A stretch of DNA of 64,000 bases. Origin: Tectiglobus sp965215755. GTDB taxonomy: Bacteria > Pseudomonadota > Alphaproteobacteria > Rhizobiales > Hyphomicrobiaceae. Below, piece by piece: positions 8,953 to 17,529 of this stretch (position 1 is its first letter; each line of letters begins with the position of its first letter). The translations under genes were made by a program, and so were the position numbers. The notes under the pieces are model-generated. The model made no database searches. It saw only the letters and a program-made list of their open reading frames with translations, and had not been told where the DNA came from. Where the stretch lies: NCBI GenBank assembly GCA_965215755.1, contig OZ244119.1, forward strand, positions 5,456,001 to 5,520,000, in the 5' to 3' direction.

Positions 8953-11103
8953 GTGCGCAACGCTGATACGCTCCAGGCGAGCGAACCAAAACGCACATTT
9001 ACGCCACGAAACACTGTCCTCACAGCAATCGGATTTGCCACCGCTGTGATGCTGCATTCCGGCGTGACTCAAGCAGCCGATTTCACGGTTCAATCCGGTC
9101 AAACCGTTGGCAGTCAGACACTCAACACACCGGGCGATCGCGGGACGATCAATGCTGGTGGAACGATCAACTCCGCCGGTGACGCAGTCGGTGATGTTGG
9201 TGCGGTCGACAATCTTTCCGTCTTCAATTTTGGTACGATTATTTCCAATTCCGACGGCATCGAAATCGATGGTGCCAATGCGCTGATCCGAAATGATGGC
9301 GTTATAACATCCCGACTGGACGGGATTGATGCTGACGGTAACAACTCCACCATCATCAACAACGGTAGCATCACGGTTACGACGAGCAACGATGGAATTG
9401 AAGCGAACGGTTCCTCCGGACACACCATCACCAACAACGGAACAATCACGGTTCAAGGAAATGGTGACGGCATCGATGTTGATGACAACAACTCGGTTAC
9501 AAATAACGGCACGATCAACGCCGGTGACAACGGCATCGAAGCCGACGACAACAACACCATTTCGAATAGCGGCCAAATTAACGCCACCGACGACGGGATC
9601 AATGCCGACAACAACAATACGATCTCGAACTCAGGCACAATTATCTCAACCACGGAACATGGCGTTGACGTGGACAACAACTCAACCGTCATCAACACCG
9701 GTAAGATCATCTCCCGGGTTAACGACGGCATTCTGATCAACAATGGTACGGTTTCGAACTCTGGATTGATCCAAGGCGTGACCGGCATCGATAACTCAAA
9801 TAATGGCCCGGACGACCTGACTGTCACGAACTCTGGTACGATCATCGGGACGGGCGGCAACGCCATCCTGTTCCGGACCGGTAACGATACCCTGACACTG
9901 CAACCCGGCTCGAACATTCAAGGTGCGATTAATTTTGGTGGTGGTACTGACACGCTCAATGTCGAAAACGGCCTGAGCATTGTCAGCACGTTTACGAACG
10001 GTCCCGAAGTCTTGAACGTCAATGGGGCACCCTTTGCCCGTGTTGGCAACCAGATCGCTGTCATTGATCCAACATTGTTCTCGGTCTCGGATGAGATCGT
10101 GACAGACCTCACCAATGGTATCCACAATGCTATCCATGGACGGCTCGGGCGGTTTGGCCGTGGTGGCTTTCCCGGCTCATCCTCGCTCACTGCACTGAGA
10201 GCAGCACGCATGTCACTCGGTGCGCGGGACGCCTCATTGTCGGATGACGATGTCACGACAGAGAGCGCTGGATTGCAAGGTTGGGCTCACGGATTTGGCG
10301 CCTATCGCGATCAAGACGGAGATGGAGTTTTCAGAGACACACGTCACACGACTGCTGGTTTGGTCTCCGGTGTGGACAAGCTGATCGCTCGCAATACTGT
10401 TGCCGGGCTGTTCATCGGCGGATCGATTAGTCGCGTCGAGCATCGACAGGGCACACAGGATGAAGATGTCGACAGCTTTTTTATTGGCGCCTATGCCCGC
10501 GCCACTGTTGGCAGACTAGCATTCGACCTGATGTTGACTGGCGGGCTAACGGCGCACGAACGAGACCGTCAGGTTGCCAACAACCTTGCTGCCGGTGGCC
10601 TGCAGACGGCAAGAGCCGACTACGATGGCATGTTTATCTCGCCGGAGATTGCCATCAGCTATCATCAGCGCTGGACTCGCACGATCGCTTTCCAACCAAG
10701 CGTGCGCTTAAGGTATACTGGGCTGTTTCTTGATGGCTATGCCGAGACCGGCGCTGCCGACAACTTCACGGTTAGCGACCGCGACATCCACCAGCTGCAG
10801 GGACGGCTTCAGTTTGCATTCCCGATGCAGTACGCGTTTGAAGGCAAACGTATTCGCTTCGTACCACGGTTCGGGATCGCGGCCCGCTCGATTGACGGCG
10901 ATGATACGATAAATGCATCGTTGCTCGGCCAGTCGATTGTTTTTGACCACGGTGGTGATGATGACATCATGAGCGGCTTTGCCGGAGCGGACCTCACGAT
11001 CCAATACGGTGACTCGCTGACCGTTTTCAGCACACTCGAAGCGAATGTTGATGATGACAGCCATCATCTTGTCGGTCACGTCGGCGTGCGCATCAAGTTC
11101 TGA
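8953..11103 (+). CDS. Autotransporter (type Va) with Asn/Asp-rich passenger
   Basis: Outer-membrane autotransporter of 716 residues. An extended N-terminus leads into a signal peptide ending near TQAA (about residue 41). Residues 50-340 are a regular series of short repeats of the type NNNTISNSGTI and DDGINADNN, as expected for a right-handed beta-helix passenger. From about residue 440 (GLQGWAHGFGAYRD) the sequence alternates as in a 12-strand beta-barrel and ends in HVGVRIKF, with the terminal phenylalanine needed for BAM insertion. The GTG start at 8953 has GAGG-type pairing just upstream. No protease motif is seen. Adhesion or aggregation is the usual role but is inferred only. It is a single-gene unit. 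Confidence 0.88.
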   Translation: MRNADTLQASEPKRTFTPRNTVLTAIGFATAVMLHSGVTQAADFTVQSGQTVGSQTLNTPGDRGTINAGGTINSAGDAVGDVGAVDNLSVFNFGTIISNSDGIEIDGANALIRNDGVITSRLDGIDADGNNSTIINNGSITVTTSNDGIEANGSSGHTITNNGTITVQGNGDGIDVDDNNSVTNNGTINAGDNGIEADDNNTISNSGQINATDDGINADNNNTISNSGTIISTTEHGVDVDNNSTVINTGKIISRVNDGILINNGTVSNSGLIQGVTGIDNSNNGPDDLTVTNSGTIIGTGGNAILFRTGNDTLTLQPGSNIQGAINFGGGTDTLNVENGLSIVSTFTNGPEVLNVNGAPFARVGNQIAVIDPTLFSVSDEIVTDLTNGIHNAIHGRLGRFGRGGFPGSSSLTALRAARMSLGARDASLSDDDVTTESAGLQGWAHGFGAYRDQDGDGVFRDTRHTTAGLVSGVDKLIARNTVAGLFIGGSISRVEHRQGTQDEDVDSFFIGAYARATVGRLAFDLMLTGGLTAHERDRQVANNLAAGGLQTARADYDGMFISPEIAISYHQRWTRTIAFQPSVRLRYTGLFLDGYAETGAADNFTVSDRDIHQLQGRLQFAFPMQYAFEGKRIRFVPRFGIAARSIDGDDTINASLLGQSIVFDHGGDDDIMSGFAGADLTIQYGDSLTVFSTLEANVDDDSHHLVGHVGVRIKF
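9300..9800 (+). repeat. Degenerate tandem repeats in the autotransporter passenger
   Basis: The coding DNA contains repeated blocks rich in AACAAC, GACGGCATC and ACGATC, encoding turns such as DGI-A/E-D/N and the strand N-N/S-G-T/K-I. Unit length is about 17-20 codons, matching one beta-helix turn. The units are diverged rather than identical, so this is an old repeat and not a recent expansion. Confidence 0.75.
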
Positions 11104-11195
11104 CCGGGTCAGGCATCAGGGGCGTCATTGACTGCCGATCATTGTGGTGTCTTCGATCCTTTCGCACAATGACCCAACAGCGTCAGCGCGCCATG

Positions 11196-11224
11196 AAAAA
11201 GGCCAACAGGTTTCCCTGATGGCC
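11196..11224 (-). terminator. mmsB: Rho-independent terminator for mmsB
   Basis: GGCCAACAGG (11201-11210) pairs with CCTGATGGCC (11215-11224), a ten-base stem with one mismatch and a four-base loop. On the minus strand it is followed by a run of five T residues (11196-11200 read in reverse). It lies 46 bp past the mmsB stop codon, the normal position for an intrinsic terminator. Confidence 0.75.
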
Positions 11225-11269
11225 CCGACTACTTGCTGTTGGACGTTCGACACTGTTGAGCCGAAGCCC

Positions 11270-12163
11270 CTACGCCTGATCTTCCTGACCACGAATGAAG
11301 CGGATGATGCTTGAAAAGTCCGTACCGCCCGCGCCTGTGCTCATGTACAGACGATAAAGATGTGCAGCCTCGGCGCCCATTGGTGTCGATGCACCCGATT
11401 CCAGGGCCGCGTTCTGCGCCAATGTCAGGTCCTTCGCCATCAAAGCTGTCGCAAAGCCTGGCTTGAAGTCATTGTTCGCAGGTGAGGTTGGGACCGGCCC
11501 TGGCACCGGGCAATAGCTGTTGACGGCCCAGCAACTGCCGGTTGCCGTTGAGACCACATCAAACAGAGCCTGATGCGAGAGGCCGAGCTTCTCACCGAGA
11601 CAGAAACCTTCTGCTACACCAATCATCGTGACAGCCAGGATCATGTTGTTGCAGATCTTGGCGGACTGCCCGGCACCACCATCTCCGCAGTGGACGATCT
11701 TCTTGCCCATGCCTTCAAGGATCGGTTGACCAGCGGCAAAGGAGTCGCCGGACCCACCGACCATAAATGTGAGAGTTGCACCTTGGGCGCCGCCAACTCC
11801 GCCTGAGACCGGCGCATCAAGGGACAGCATCCCGGCTTCGCTGGCCATGGTGTGAGCCTGCCGCGCATCCGCGACGTCGATTGTCGAGCAATCAATCAGC
11901 AGTGTTCCCTTGCCAGCTGCCTCTAACAAGCCATCGCTATAAACGCCGAGAACGTGTTTGCCAGCCGGTAGCATCGTGACAATCACGTCGGCACCGTCCG
12001 CCACAGCATTGGCCGAGGTCGCCGTTCCAACACCTTCTGCCTCGGCTGCCTTCATATTGGCATCAACGATGTCATAGGCCGTGACGGTATGACCGGCCTT
12101 GACTAAGTTGCCGGCCATTGGCAGTCCCATGTTTCCCAGTCCGATAAAACCGATCTTGGCCAT
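11270..12163 (-). CDS. mmsB: 3-hydroxyisobutyrate dehydrogenase
   Basis: NAD-dependent beta-hydroxyacid dehydrogenase of 297 residues that oxidises 3-hydroxyisobutyrate to methylmalonate semialdehyde in valine breakdown. The N-terminal IGFIGLGNMGLPMAGNL is the Rossmann motif, DAPVSGGVGGAQGATLTFMVGG (split here at about residues 116-137) is the substrate-binding loop, and K169 in GAGQSAKICNNM is the catalytic lysine. Residues VPTSPANNDFKPGF are characteristic of MmsB rather than tartronate-semialdehyde reductase. A GGGAGAAGAGG stretch precedes the ATG. It acts after the hydrolase encoded at 1-741, though the two genes are not in one operon. The divergent neighbour is threonine aldolase. An intrinsic terminator follows. 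Confidence 0.9.
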   Translation of the reverse strand: MAKIGFIGLGNMGLPMAGNLVKAGHTVTAYDIVDANMKAAEAEGVGTATSANAVADGADVIVTMLPAGKHVLGVYSDGLLEAAGKGTLLIDCSTIDVADARQAHTMASEAGMLSLDAPVSGGVGGAQGATLTFMVGGSGDSFAAGQPILEGMGKKIVHCGDGGAGQSAKICNNMILAVTMIGVAEGFCLGEKLGLSHQALFDVVSTATGSCWAVNSYCPVPGPVPTSPANNDFKPGFATALMAKDLTLAQNAALESGASTPMGAEAAHLYRLYMSTGAGGTDFSSIIRFIRGQEDQA

Positions 12164-12199
12164 TGCCTCTTCTCCCTCGCGGTGTTTCTGGATTAAAGT

Positions 12200-12230
12200 G
12201 GGTCGAAATCTAGCTGGCCTTGGGTCGAAA
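12200..12230. promoter_or_regulatory. Direct repeat in the mmsB / threonine aldolase divergent promoter region
   Basis: GGGTCGAAA occurs at 12200-12208 and again at 12222-12230, a spacing of 22 bp or two helical turns, within the 123-bp region between the two divergent genes. It could be an operator for a dimeric regulator; nothing else supports this. Confidence 0.3.
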
Positions 12231-12286
12231 CTGCAAGGCCGGCGATCATCTCAGCGACCTTTCAGCAATCATCGGAGTACTTTTTG

Positions 12287-13351
12287 ATGGCATACGCCCC
12301 GCTGCCGCCTGACGCCAACCAGCCGCCTGTGCGCATCAACCTGTATTCAGACACACAGACCAAGCCAACTGCTGCCATGAAAGACGCAATGATGGCGGCT
12401 GAAGTTGGTGACGAACAGCATGGCAGTGATCCGACCGTGCGGGCGCTGTGCGAAAAGTCCGCCGCACTGCTTGGCAAAGAAGCCGCAGTCTTCCTGCCGT
12501 CAGGAACGATGTGCAATGTGATCGCAATTCTGGTCCACTGCCAGAAGGGGCAAGAGGTCATTGCGCATGAGACCAGCCACATCTTGACGAGTGAAGGAGG
12601 TGCACATGCGGCACTTTCAGGCGTCCAGATTCATACGGTGCAAGGGCCCGCGGGCACCTTCGACGGCGATACACTGCGCCAAGCCTTCAGGCCTCAGTCG
12701 CGCCATGCGCCCGAACAAAGTCTACTCAGCCTGGAGCAGACAGCCAATATTGGTGGTGGCACGGTTTGGCCGATGTCGCAGTACAGCGATGTGATTGCAA
12801 TTGCACGCGAGCAAAACCTTGCCGTGCATGTCGATGGTGCACGGTTGATGAATGCCGTCGTTGCAAGCAACAATTCGGCCAGTGCCTACGGCGCATTGGT
12901 GGATTCGATCTGGATCGATTTCACTAAGGGGCTGGGCGCGCCACTTGGTGCAGTGCTTGCCGGAAGCGCTGAGTTCATCGACCAAGCCTGGCGCTGGAAA
13001 CAGCGCCTTGGCGGCGCGATGCGGCAAGCCGGACTATGTGCGGCCGGCTGCATTTACGCGTTGGATCATCACGTCGAACGTTTGGCAGAAGACCATGACA
13101 ACGCGCGCCACCTCGCCGAACAAGTGGGAAATATTGACGGTGTCGTTGTCGAGCAGCCGCAAACCAATCTGGTCTATTTCGACCCGACCAATGCTGGTCT
13201 TAGCGCGATTGAACTGGTTCAGCGTGTACGCGGAAGCGGGCTGCTGTTATCGGTTCTTGGCGGCCGCATACGCGCCTGCACGCATCTCGATGTCAACAAG
13301 GCGATGATTGACGAAGCTGTATCGATGATGGCGGACGCGCTCAAGACATGA
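12287..13351 (+). CDS. ltaE: low-specificity L-threonine aldolase
   Basis: PLP-dependent fold-type I enzyme of 354 residues cleaving L-threonine or allo-threonine to glycine and acetaldehyde. It begins with NLYSDTQTKPT, contains HGSDPTVRALCEK, the PLP-contact HVDGARLMNA, and the Schiff-base lysine K214 in DFTKGLGAPLGA; GGAMRQAGLCAAGCIYAL is also strongly conserved in threonine aldolases. ATG 12287 is preferred to TTG 12284 because of GGAG near 12273. It is transcribed divergently from mmsB and ends at a strong hairpin shared with the converging dehydrogenase gene. The gene is complete. Confidence 0.88.
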   Translation: MAYAPLPPDANQPPVRINLYSDTQTKPTAAMKDAMMAAEVGDEQHGSDPTVRALCEKSAALLGKEAAVFLPSGTMCNVIAILVHCQKGQEVIAHETSHILTSEGGAHAALSGVQIHTVQGPAGTFDGDTLRQAFRPQSRHAPEQSLLSLEQTANIGGGTVWPMSQYSDVIAIAREQNLAVHVDGARLMNAVVASNNSASAYGALVDSIWIDFTKGLGAPLGAVLAGSAEFIDQAWRWKQRLGGAMRQAGLCAAGCIYALDHHVERLAEDHDNARHLAEQVGNIDGVVVEQPQTNLVYFDPTNAGLSAIELVQRVRGSGLLLSVLGGRIRACTHLDVNKAMIDEAVSMMADALKT

Positions 13352-13362
13352 TGCGAATCTCC

Positions 13363-13397
13363 GGAACGCAGCGGTTCTGAGGTCACCGCTGCGTTTC
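13363..13397. terminator. Strong bidirectional hairpin terminator
   Basis: AACGCAGCGGT (13365-13375) and ACCGCTGCGTT (13385-13395) form a perfect 11-bp stem with a nine-base loop, extendable by a G-T and a G-C pair. It lies between two converging genes, 12 bp after the threonine aldolase stop and 21 bp beyond the stop of the opposite dehydrogenase gene. There is only a short T-run, so efficiency is uncertain. Confidence 0.65.
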
Positions 13398-13417
13398 GAA
13401 CTGAACTTAACTCAGCT

Positions 13418-14314
13418 TTATTGCTTGTGGCGAAACTCAACGCCGAGCGCCTGTTCATAGATCTTGAGAATAGAACTCTTGGGCTCAGCACCGTATCCCG
13501 CCGAGATGGCGGCCTGGTAGCTTGCGACCATGGCATTGACCACCGGTAGCATGGCCTTTTTCTCAACGGCCATTTTCTGCATGTTGACGATGTCTTTGTA
13601 TGCGTCCTGCATAGCAAAATCAGAATCGAACTTGCGATCCATCATGCGCGGGACAAAGTATTCCGACGCGAAACTGCGCGAACTCGCCGATGTTACAACG
13701 CGCGCCACTTCGTCCGGATCAAGGCCGACCGATACTGCCAGCGGCAGGATCTCGCAAAGTGCAACAATGTTGACGTTGTAGATAACATTGTTGAGGGACT
13801 TCATGGCCTGCCCTGTGCCGAGCGGTCCGCAATGGATTATGTCAGTCCCGAAACTCTCGAGGTACGGCTTGGCGTCATCGAAAGCGTCTTTGGTACCGCC
13901 GAACATGACGGTCAGAGTGCCGTCATGGGCTCGGAACGGCATACCTGAAATCGGACAATCCCAGTACGCGATCCCTTGCGCAGCGGCTTCTTCGGCAAAG
14001 GCCAGTGCGTCTGTCCGATCCAGCGTCGTCGTGTCGACAATGGTTTGCCCCTTGCGGCCTGCGCTCGCGACCCCGTTTTCGCCAAACACGACAGTGCGAA
14101 CTTCCGGTGAGAATGGCAAGCAGAGCAGGACGAGATCACATTTGGCTGCCAATTCGGCAGGGCTCGCGCAAGCCGTTGCACCGGCTGCTACAAGTGGTTC
14201 GGCCGCGGCCGGCAGGGGATCGTGAACGTAAAGTGTTCCAATTGACTTGAGCAGGTTGGCTGCCATGCCACCGCCCATGCGGCCCAATCCGATAAACCCA
14301 ACTGTCTTTGACAT
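13418..14314 (-). CDS. beta-hydroxyacid dehydrogenase family NAD(P)-dependent oxidoreductase
   Basis: Second member of the 3-hydroxyisobutyrate dehydrogenase superfamily in the window, 298 residues. VGFIGLGRMGGGMAANLL is the cofactor motif, PISGMPFRAHDGTLTVMFGG is a diverged substrate loop (the standard SGG is replaced by SGM), and the lysine in GQAMKSLNNVIYN is the catalytic residue. The loop differences argue against 3-hydroxyisobutyrate as substrate; another 3-hydroxy acid or an L-threonate-type compound is possible. AAGGGGATGGAG precedes the ATG. It is separated from the RND pump genes by about 100 bp on the same strand. Confidence 0.83.
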   Translation of the reverse strand: MSKTVGFIGLGRMGGGMAANLLKSIGTLYVHDPLPAAAEPLVAAGATACASPAELAAKCDLVLLCLPFSPEVRTVVFGENGVASAGRKGQTIVDTTTLDRTDALAFAEEAAAQGIAYWDCPISGMPFRAHDGTLTVMFGGTKDAFDDAKPYLESFGTDIIHCGPLGTGQAMKSLNNVIYNVNIVALCEILPLAVSVGLDPDEVARVVTSASSRSFASEYFVPRMMDRKFDSDFAMQDAYKDIVNMQKMAVEKKAMLPVVNAMVASYQAAISAGYGAEPKSSILKIYEQALGVEFRHKQ

Positions 14315-14417
14315 GCTCCATCCCCTTGATCTGAATTGGCTGGCAGATTACGGGGCTAAACGCGGTCTTACAATCGTCCGTGCCTGATCGTCTCAGTTGG
14401 TGACTTGCTCTTTTTGA

Positions 14418-17400
14418 TCAGGTGCTGCCGATCTTCTCGGCTTCGGCCAGTTCGCGGGCCACACGTTCTGCTTCAGCGTTGCGCGGGTTTACGAGGCCCG
14501 CGATCAAGACGTAAAGCGCAGGTGTCAGGAATAGAGTAAATATGGCTGCCATCGCCAGGCCACCAAACACAACCCAGCCAATTGCAGCCCGCGCTTCAAA
14601 GCCCGCACCAGTCCCGAGAATAAGAGGCAAGCCAGCCAGGACCGTTGATACCATCGTCATTGCAATGGGACGCAATCGGACGATCGACGCTTCGCGCGCC
14701 GCCTCGTAGACCTTATAGCCCTGCTCGCGCAACTGATCGGCAAACTCCACCATCAGAATTGCGTTTTTCGCCATGATACCGATCAACATCAGGACACCGA
14801 TCTGGCTGTAGATGTTGATTGTGGTGCCGGTCAACCCGAGGGCGAAGATCGCAGCACAGATGCCGAGTGGAACAGTGAGAAGCACAACGAGAGCGCTGGT
14901 GATACTCTCGAACTGGGCAACCAGAACGAGAAAAACAATCAGGAGTGCAACAAGATAAGTGATGGTGACGCCTGATGTTGTCTCATTGAGCGCTGCAGCC
15001 TCATCTAGGAACAATAGTCCAATGCCCGATGGCAAAGAACTGTCGGCCATATTCTGGACGGCGTTGACGGCCTCGCGCAGTGAATACCCATCAACCGGGT
15101 CTGCGAAGATCTCAACTGCGCGGCGCTGACCGTGGCGGTCCAATTCGGCAGCAACGGCTGTCTCGCTGAAGCTGATGAGTTGCGACAGGGGGACCAACTG
15201 ACCGGACGTCGACGTGACGAACAGGTTCTGCAAGTCGGAAGGATCATCAATGGCACCAGCCGTTGCCTGCAGGATGATGGGGATGCGATCATCATTGACG
15301 ACTAGCTCACCAATCTCATCGGTGTCGACCAGTGCCTTCATTGTTTCCGCTAACGCCTCGATGGAGACACCCAGATCGTTGGCGCGGCGGCGATCAATTT
15401 TGACGGACAGCTGCGGTTGCGTTGCGCGAAACTCGACCCGCAGGTTTTGAACCTGTGGCACTCGTTTTTCCATTGCAACAACGAACTTGTCTGCTGCCTC
15501 AGCGATCACCGCATAGTCAGAGCCAGTCAGTGCGAACCGCAATCCCCCGCTGGCGCTTCTGAGCTTGAGGCTGTTGCTGCGCCGGACACGCGCGCGCGCA
15601 CCCGGGATCTTGCTCAGTTTCCTATTGAGCGCCCTGGCAATTTCGCCTTCAGTCTCGCTGCGCGTGGACCAATCGATCAATTCCGATGTGATGTATCCTC
15701 GGTTGAGATCGTACCAACCGGTCACTGAGAAAATATCCTTCGCCGTTCCTTTATCAACGTATGACCGCAGCAGGTTTTCGGCACGTTCCACTTGACGGTC
15801 TGTGTAATCGAGACTCGTCCCATCCGGGCCGAGCATGCGGATTGTGATGCGGCCTCGATCCTCGGTAGGAACGAGCTCTTCGCCGAGGTTTTGGTAGGTG
15901 ATCGCGGCTGCAACGATGATGAGGCCGCTAGCCCCGACGACAATCAAGGGAGCGTAGAGGACCTTGTCGATCACACCGGCGTAGATCCGTTGCAGGCGTC
16001 CCTGGTGTGTCGGCGGCGGAGACACGTCTGACGTTGATGCGGAGGGTGCTATCGACGTCGTTGAGAGCCTGGAGGCGAGCATCGGCACGATTGTCAGGGC
16101 AACAAACGATGAAATGCAAACCGCGACTGCCAGTACAAAACCGAATTCGCCGAACAACCGCCCCGCCGTTGATGGCAGGAATGAAATCGGCGTGAACACG
16201 GAGATCAACGTCGCTGTCGTTGCCACAACGGCAAAGAAGACCTGGCGCGTCCCCACAACGGCTGCGGCGCGGGCCTGCATACCCTTTGCTTCGAGGCGCT
16301 GGATGTTCTCCAGCACAACGATGGCATCGTCTACGACCAGACCGGTGGCGAGCACTAGCGCCAGGAGCGTAATCAGATTGAGCGAAAACCCGAGTAGCCA
16401 AATGGCAGCTATGGTGCCGACCAACGCGATCGGGATCGCCACCGCAGGAATGAGTGCCGCGCGTAGGCGACCTATAAAGACGGCGATGACAATGACGACG
16501 ATCAGCACGGCCAGCGACAGGCTGAACAGGACTTCCTGTATGGCGCCACGAATGAACACAGCATCGTCTGACGTGACAACAATGTTGAGGTCCTTGAACC
16601 GGTTGTTCAAAACCTCGACCGTCTTTTTGACATCAGCGGAGATTTCAACTGTGTTCGACTGTGCGCGACGAATGACACCCAGCGTAATGACGGACCGCCC
16701 ATTGAGGCGCACAACACTTTCCCGGTCAGCCGGACCGAAGTGAACATGGCCGATATCTCGGATGCGAACCGGTTCACGCACGATCAGCTTCTCGATCGCG
16801 TCCGGCGATGTAACCGAGGCATCGGCGCGAACAATGACCTCCTGTTCCTGTGACTTGAAGCTGCCGCTCGGAATGTCGTAGTTGGCGTTCTTTAAGACCT
16901 GGACCACTTCGGCAATAGACAGCTTGTAGGCCGCAAGCCGCATCGGGTCGATCACTACGCGCAGGACCTTTTCGCGCCGCCCCCAGAGCGTGACATCAGC
17001 AACACCATTGATCGATGTCAGCTCCGGTACAATTTCATTCTCGACCGTGCGCGTGACCTCGGCGACCTCAAGTTGATCACTTGAGACGGCAAGCCTGACA
17101 ACCGGGACGGCATCAGCGTCCGCCTTAATGACCACGAGATTTTCTACGGTATCCGGGAGCTGGCGTCGGACCCGGCTGACTGCCTCACGCACATCGTTGG
17201 CTGCAGCAATAAGGTCAATCGACGGGCGGAAAACGATGCGAATGCGGAAGTTGTTTTCCTCGCTGGATGATCGCACTTCCTTGACGCCATTGACACGCGC
17301 AACAGCCCCTTCGACGAGGCTTGTCACTTCAGCATCTACAGTTTCTGGAGAGGCGCCTGGAAAGTCGGCCCGAACCGTTACAATGGGCCGGTCGACATTA

Positions 17401-17525
17401 GGCAATTCACGAATCTCGACACCGAGGACGGCTGCCAGTCCAGCAATAACGATGAGCAGATTGAGGACGACAGCAAGGTATGGTCGCTTGACGCTGATCG
17501 CGGGAAGATCATTGGCGATGCTCAT
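14418..17525 (-). CDS. RND-type efflux transporter, inner-membrane pump subunit
   Basis: Proton-driven multidrug exporter subunit (HAE1 type), 1035 residues with about twelve membrane helices and two large periplasmic loops. It opens with VKRPYLAVVLNLLIVIAG, contains the paired aspartates of the proton relay in TGLVVDDAIVVLENI and the matching lysine in GIMAKNAILMVEFADQLREQG. The frame extends 34 codons upstream, but ATG 17525 follows AAGGGG and sits four bases after the adaptor stop codon, so the two genes are translationally coupled. No outer-membrane TolC-like gene and no regulator is adjacent; the pump probably borrows a channel from elsewhere. Substrates are unknown. Confidence 0.92.
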   Translation of the reverse strand: MSIANDLPAISVKRPYLAVVLNLLIVIAGLAAVLGVEIRELPNVDRPIVTVRADFPGASPETVDAEVTSLVEGAVARVNGVKEVRSSSEENNFRIRIVFRPSIDLIAAANDVREAVSRVRRQLPDTVENLVVIKADADAVPVVRLAVSSDQLEVAEVTRTVENEIVPELTSINGVADVTLWGRREKVLRVVIDPMRLAAYKLSIAEVVQVLKNANYDIPSGSFKSQEQEVIVRADASVTSPDAIEKLIVREPVRIRDIGHVHFGPADRESVVRLNGRSVITLGVIRRAQSNTVEISADVKKTVEVLNNRFKDLNIVVTSDDAVFIRGAIQEVLFSLSLAVLIVVIVIAVFIGRLRAALIPAVAIPIALVGTIAAIWLLGFSLNLITLLALVLATGLVVDDAIVVLENIQRLEAKGMQARAAAVVGTRQVFFAVVATTATLISVFTPISFLPSTAGRLFGEFGFVLAVAVCISSFVALTIVPMLASRLSTTSIAPSASTSDVSPPPTHQGRLQRIYAGVIDKVLYAPLIVVGASGLIIVAAAITYQNLGEELVPTEDRGRITIRMLGPDGTSLDYTDRQVERAENLLRSYVDKGTAKDIFSVTGWYDLNRGYITSELIDWSTRSETEGEIARALNRKLSKIPGARARVRRSNSLKLRSASGGLRFALTGSDYAVIAEAADKFVVAMEKRVPQVQNLRVEFRATQPQLSVKIDRRRANDLGVSIEALAETMKALVDTDEIGELVVNDDRIPIILQATAGAIDDPSDLQNLFVTSTSGQLVPLSQLISFSETAVAAELDRHGQRRAVEIFADPVDGYSLREAVNAVQNMADSSLPSGIGLLFLDEAAALNETTSGVTITYLVALLIVFLVLVAQFESITSALVVLLTVPLGICAAIFALGLTGTTINIYSQIGVLMLIGIMAKNAILMVEFADQLREQGYKVYEAAREASIVRLRPIAMTMVSTVLAGLPLILGTGAGFEARAAIGWVVFGGLAMAAIFTLFLTPALYVLIAGLVNPRNAEAERVARELAEAEKIGST

Positions 17526-17529
17526 AACA

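Noticed and set aside
9300..9800. CRISPR-like or microsatellite repeat
   Set aside because: The repeats are in frame, diverged and encode beta-helix turns; no fixed repeat-spacer structure exists.
11139..11172. Inverted repeat TCATTGTG / CACAATGA after the autotransporter as its terminator
   Set aside because: Stem is only eight pairs with an 18-base loop and no T-tract; the nearby hairpin at 11201-11224 is stronger but serves the opposite strand.
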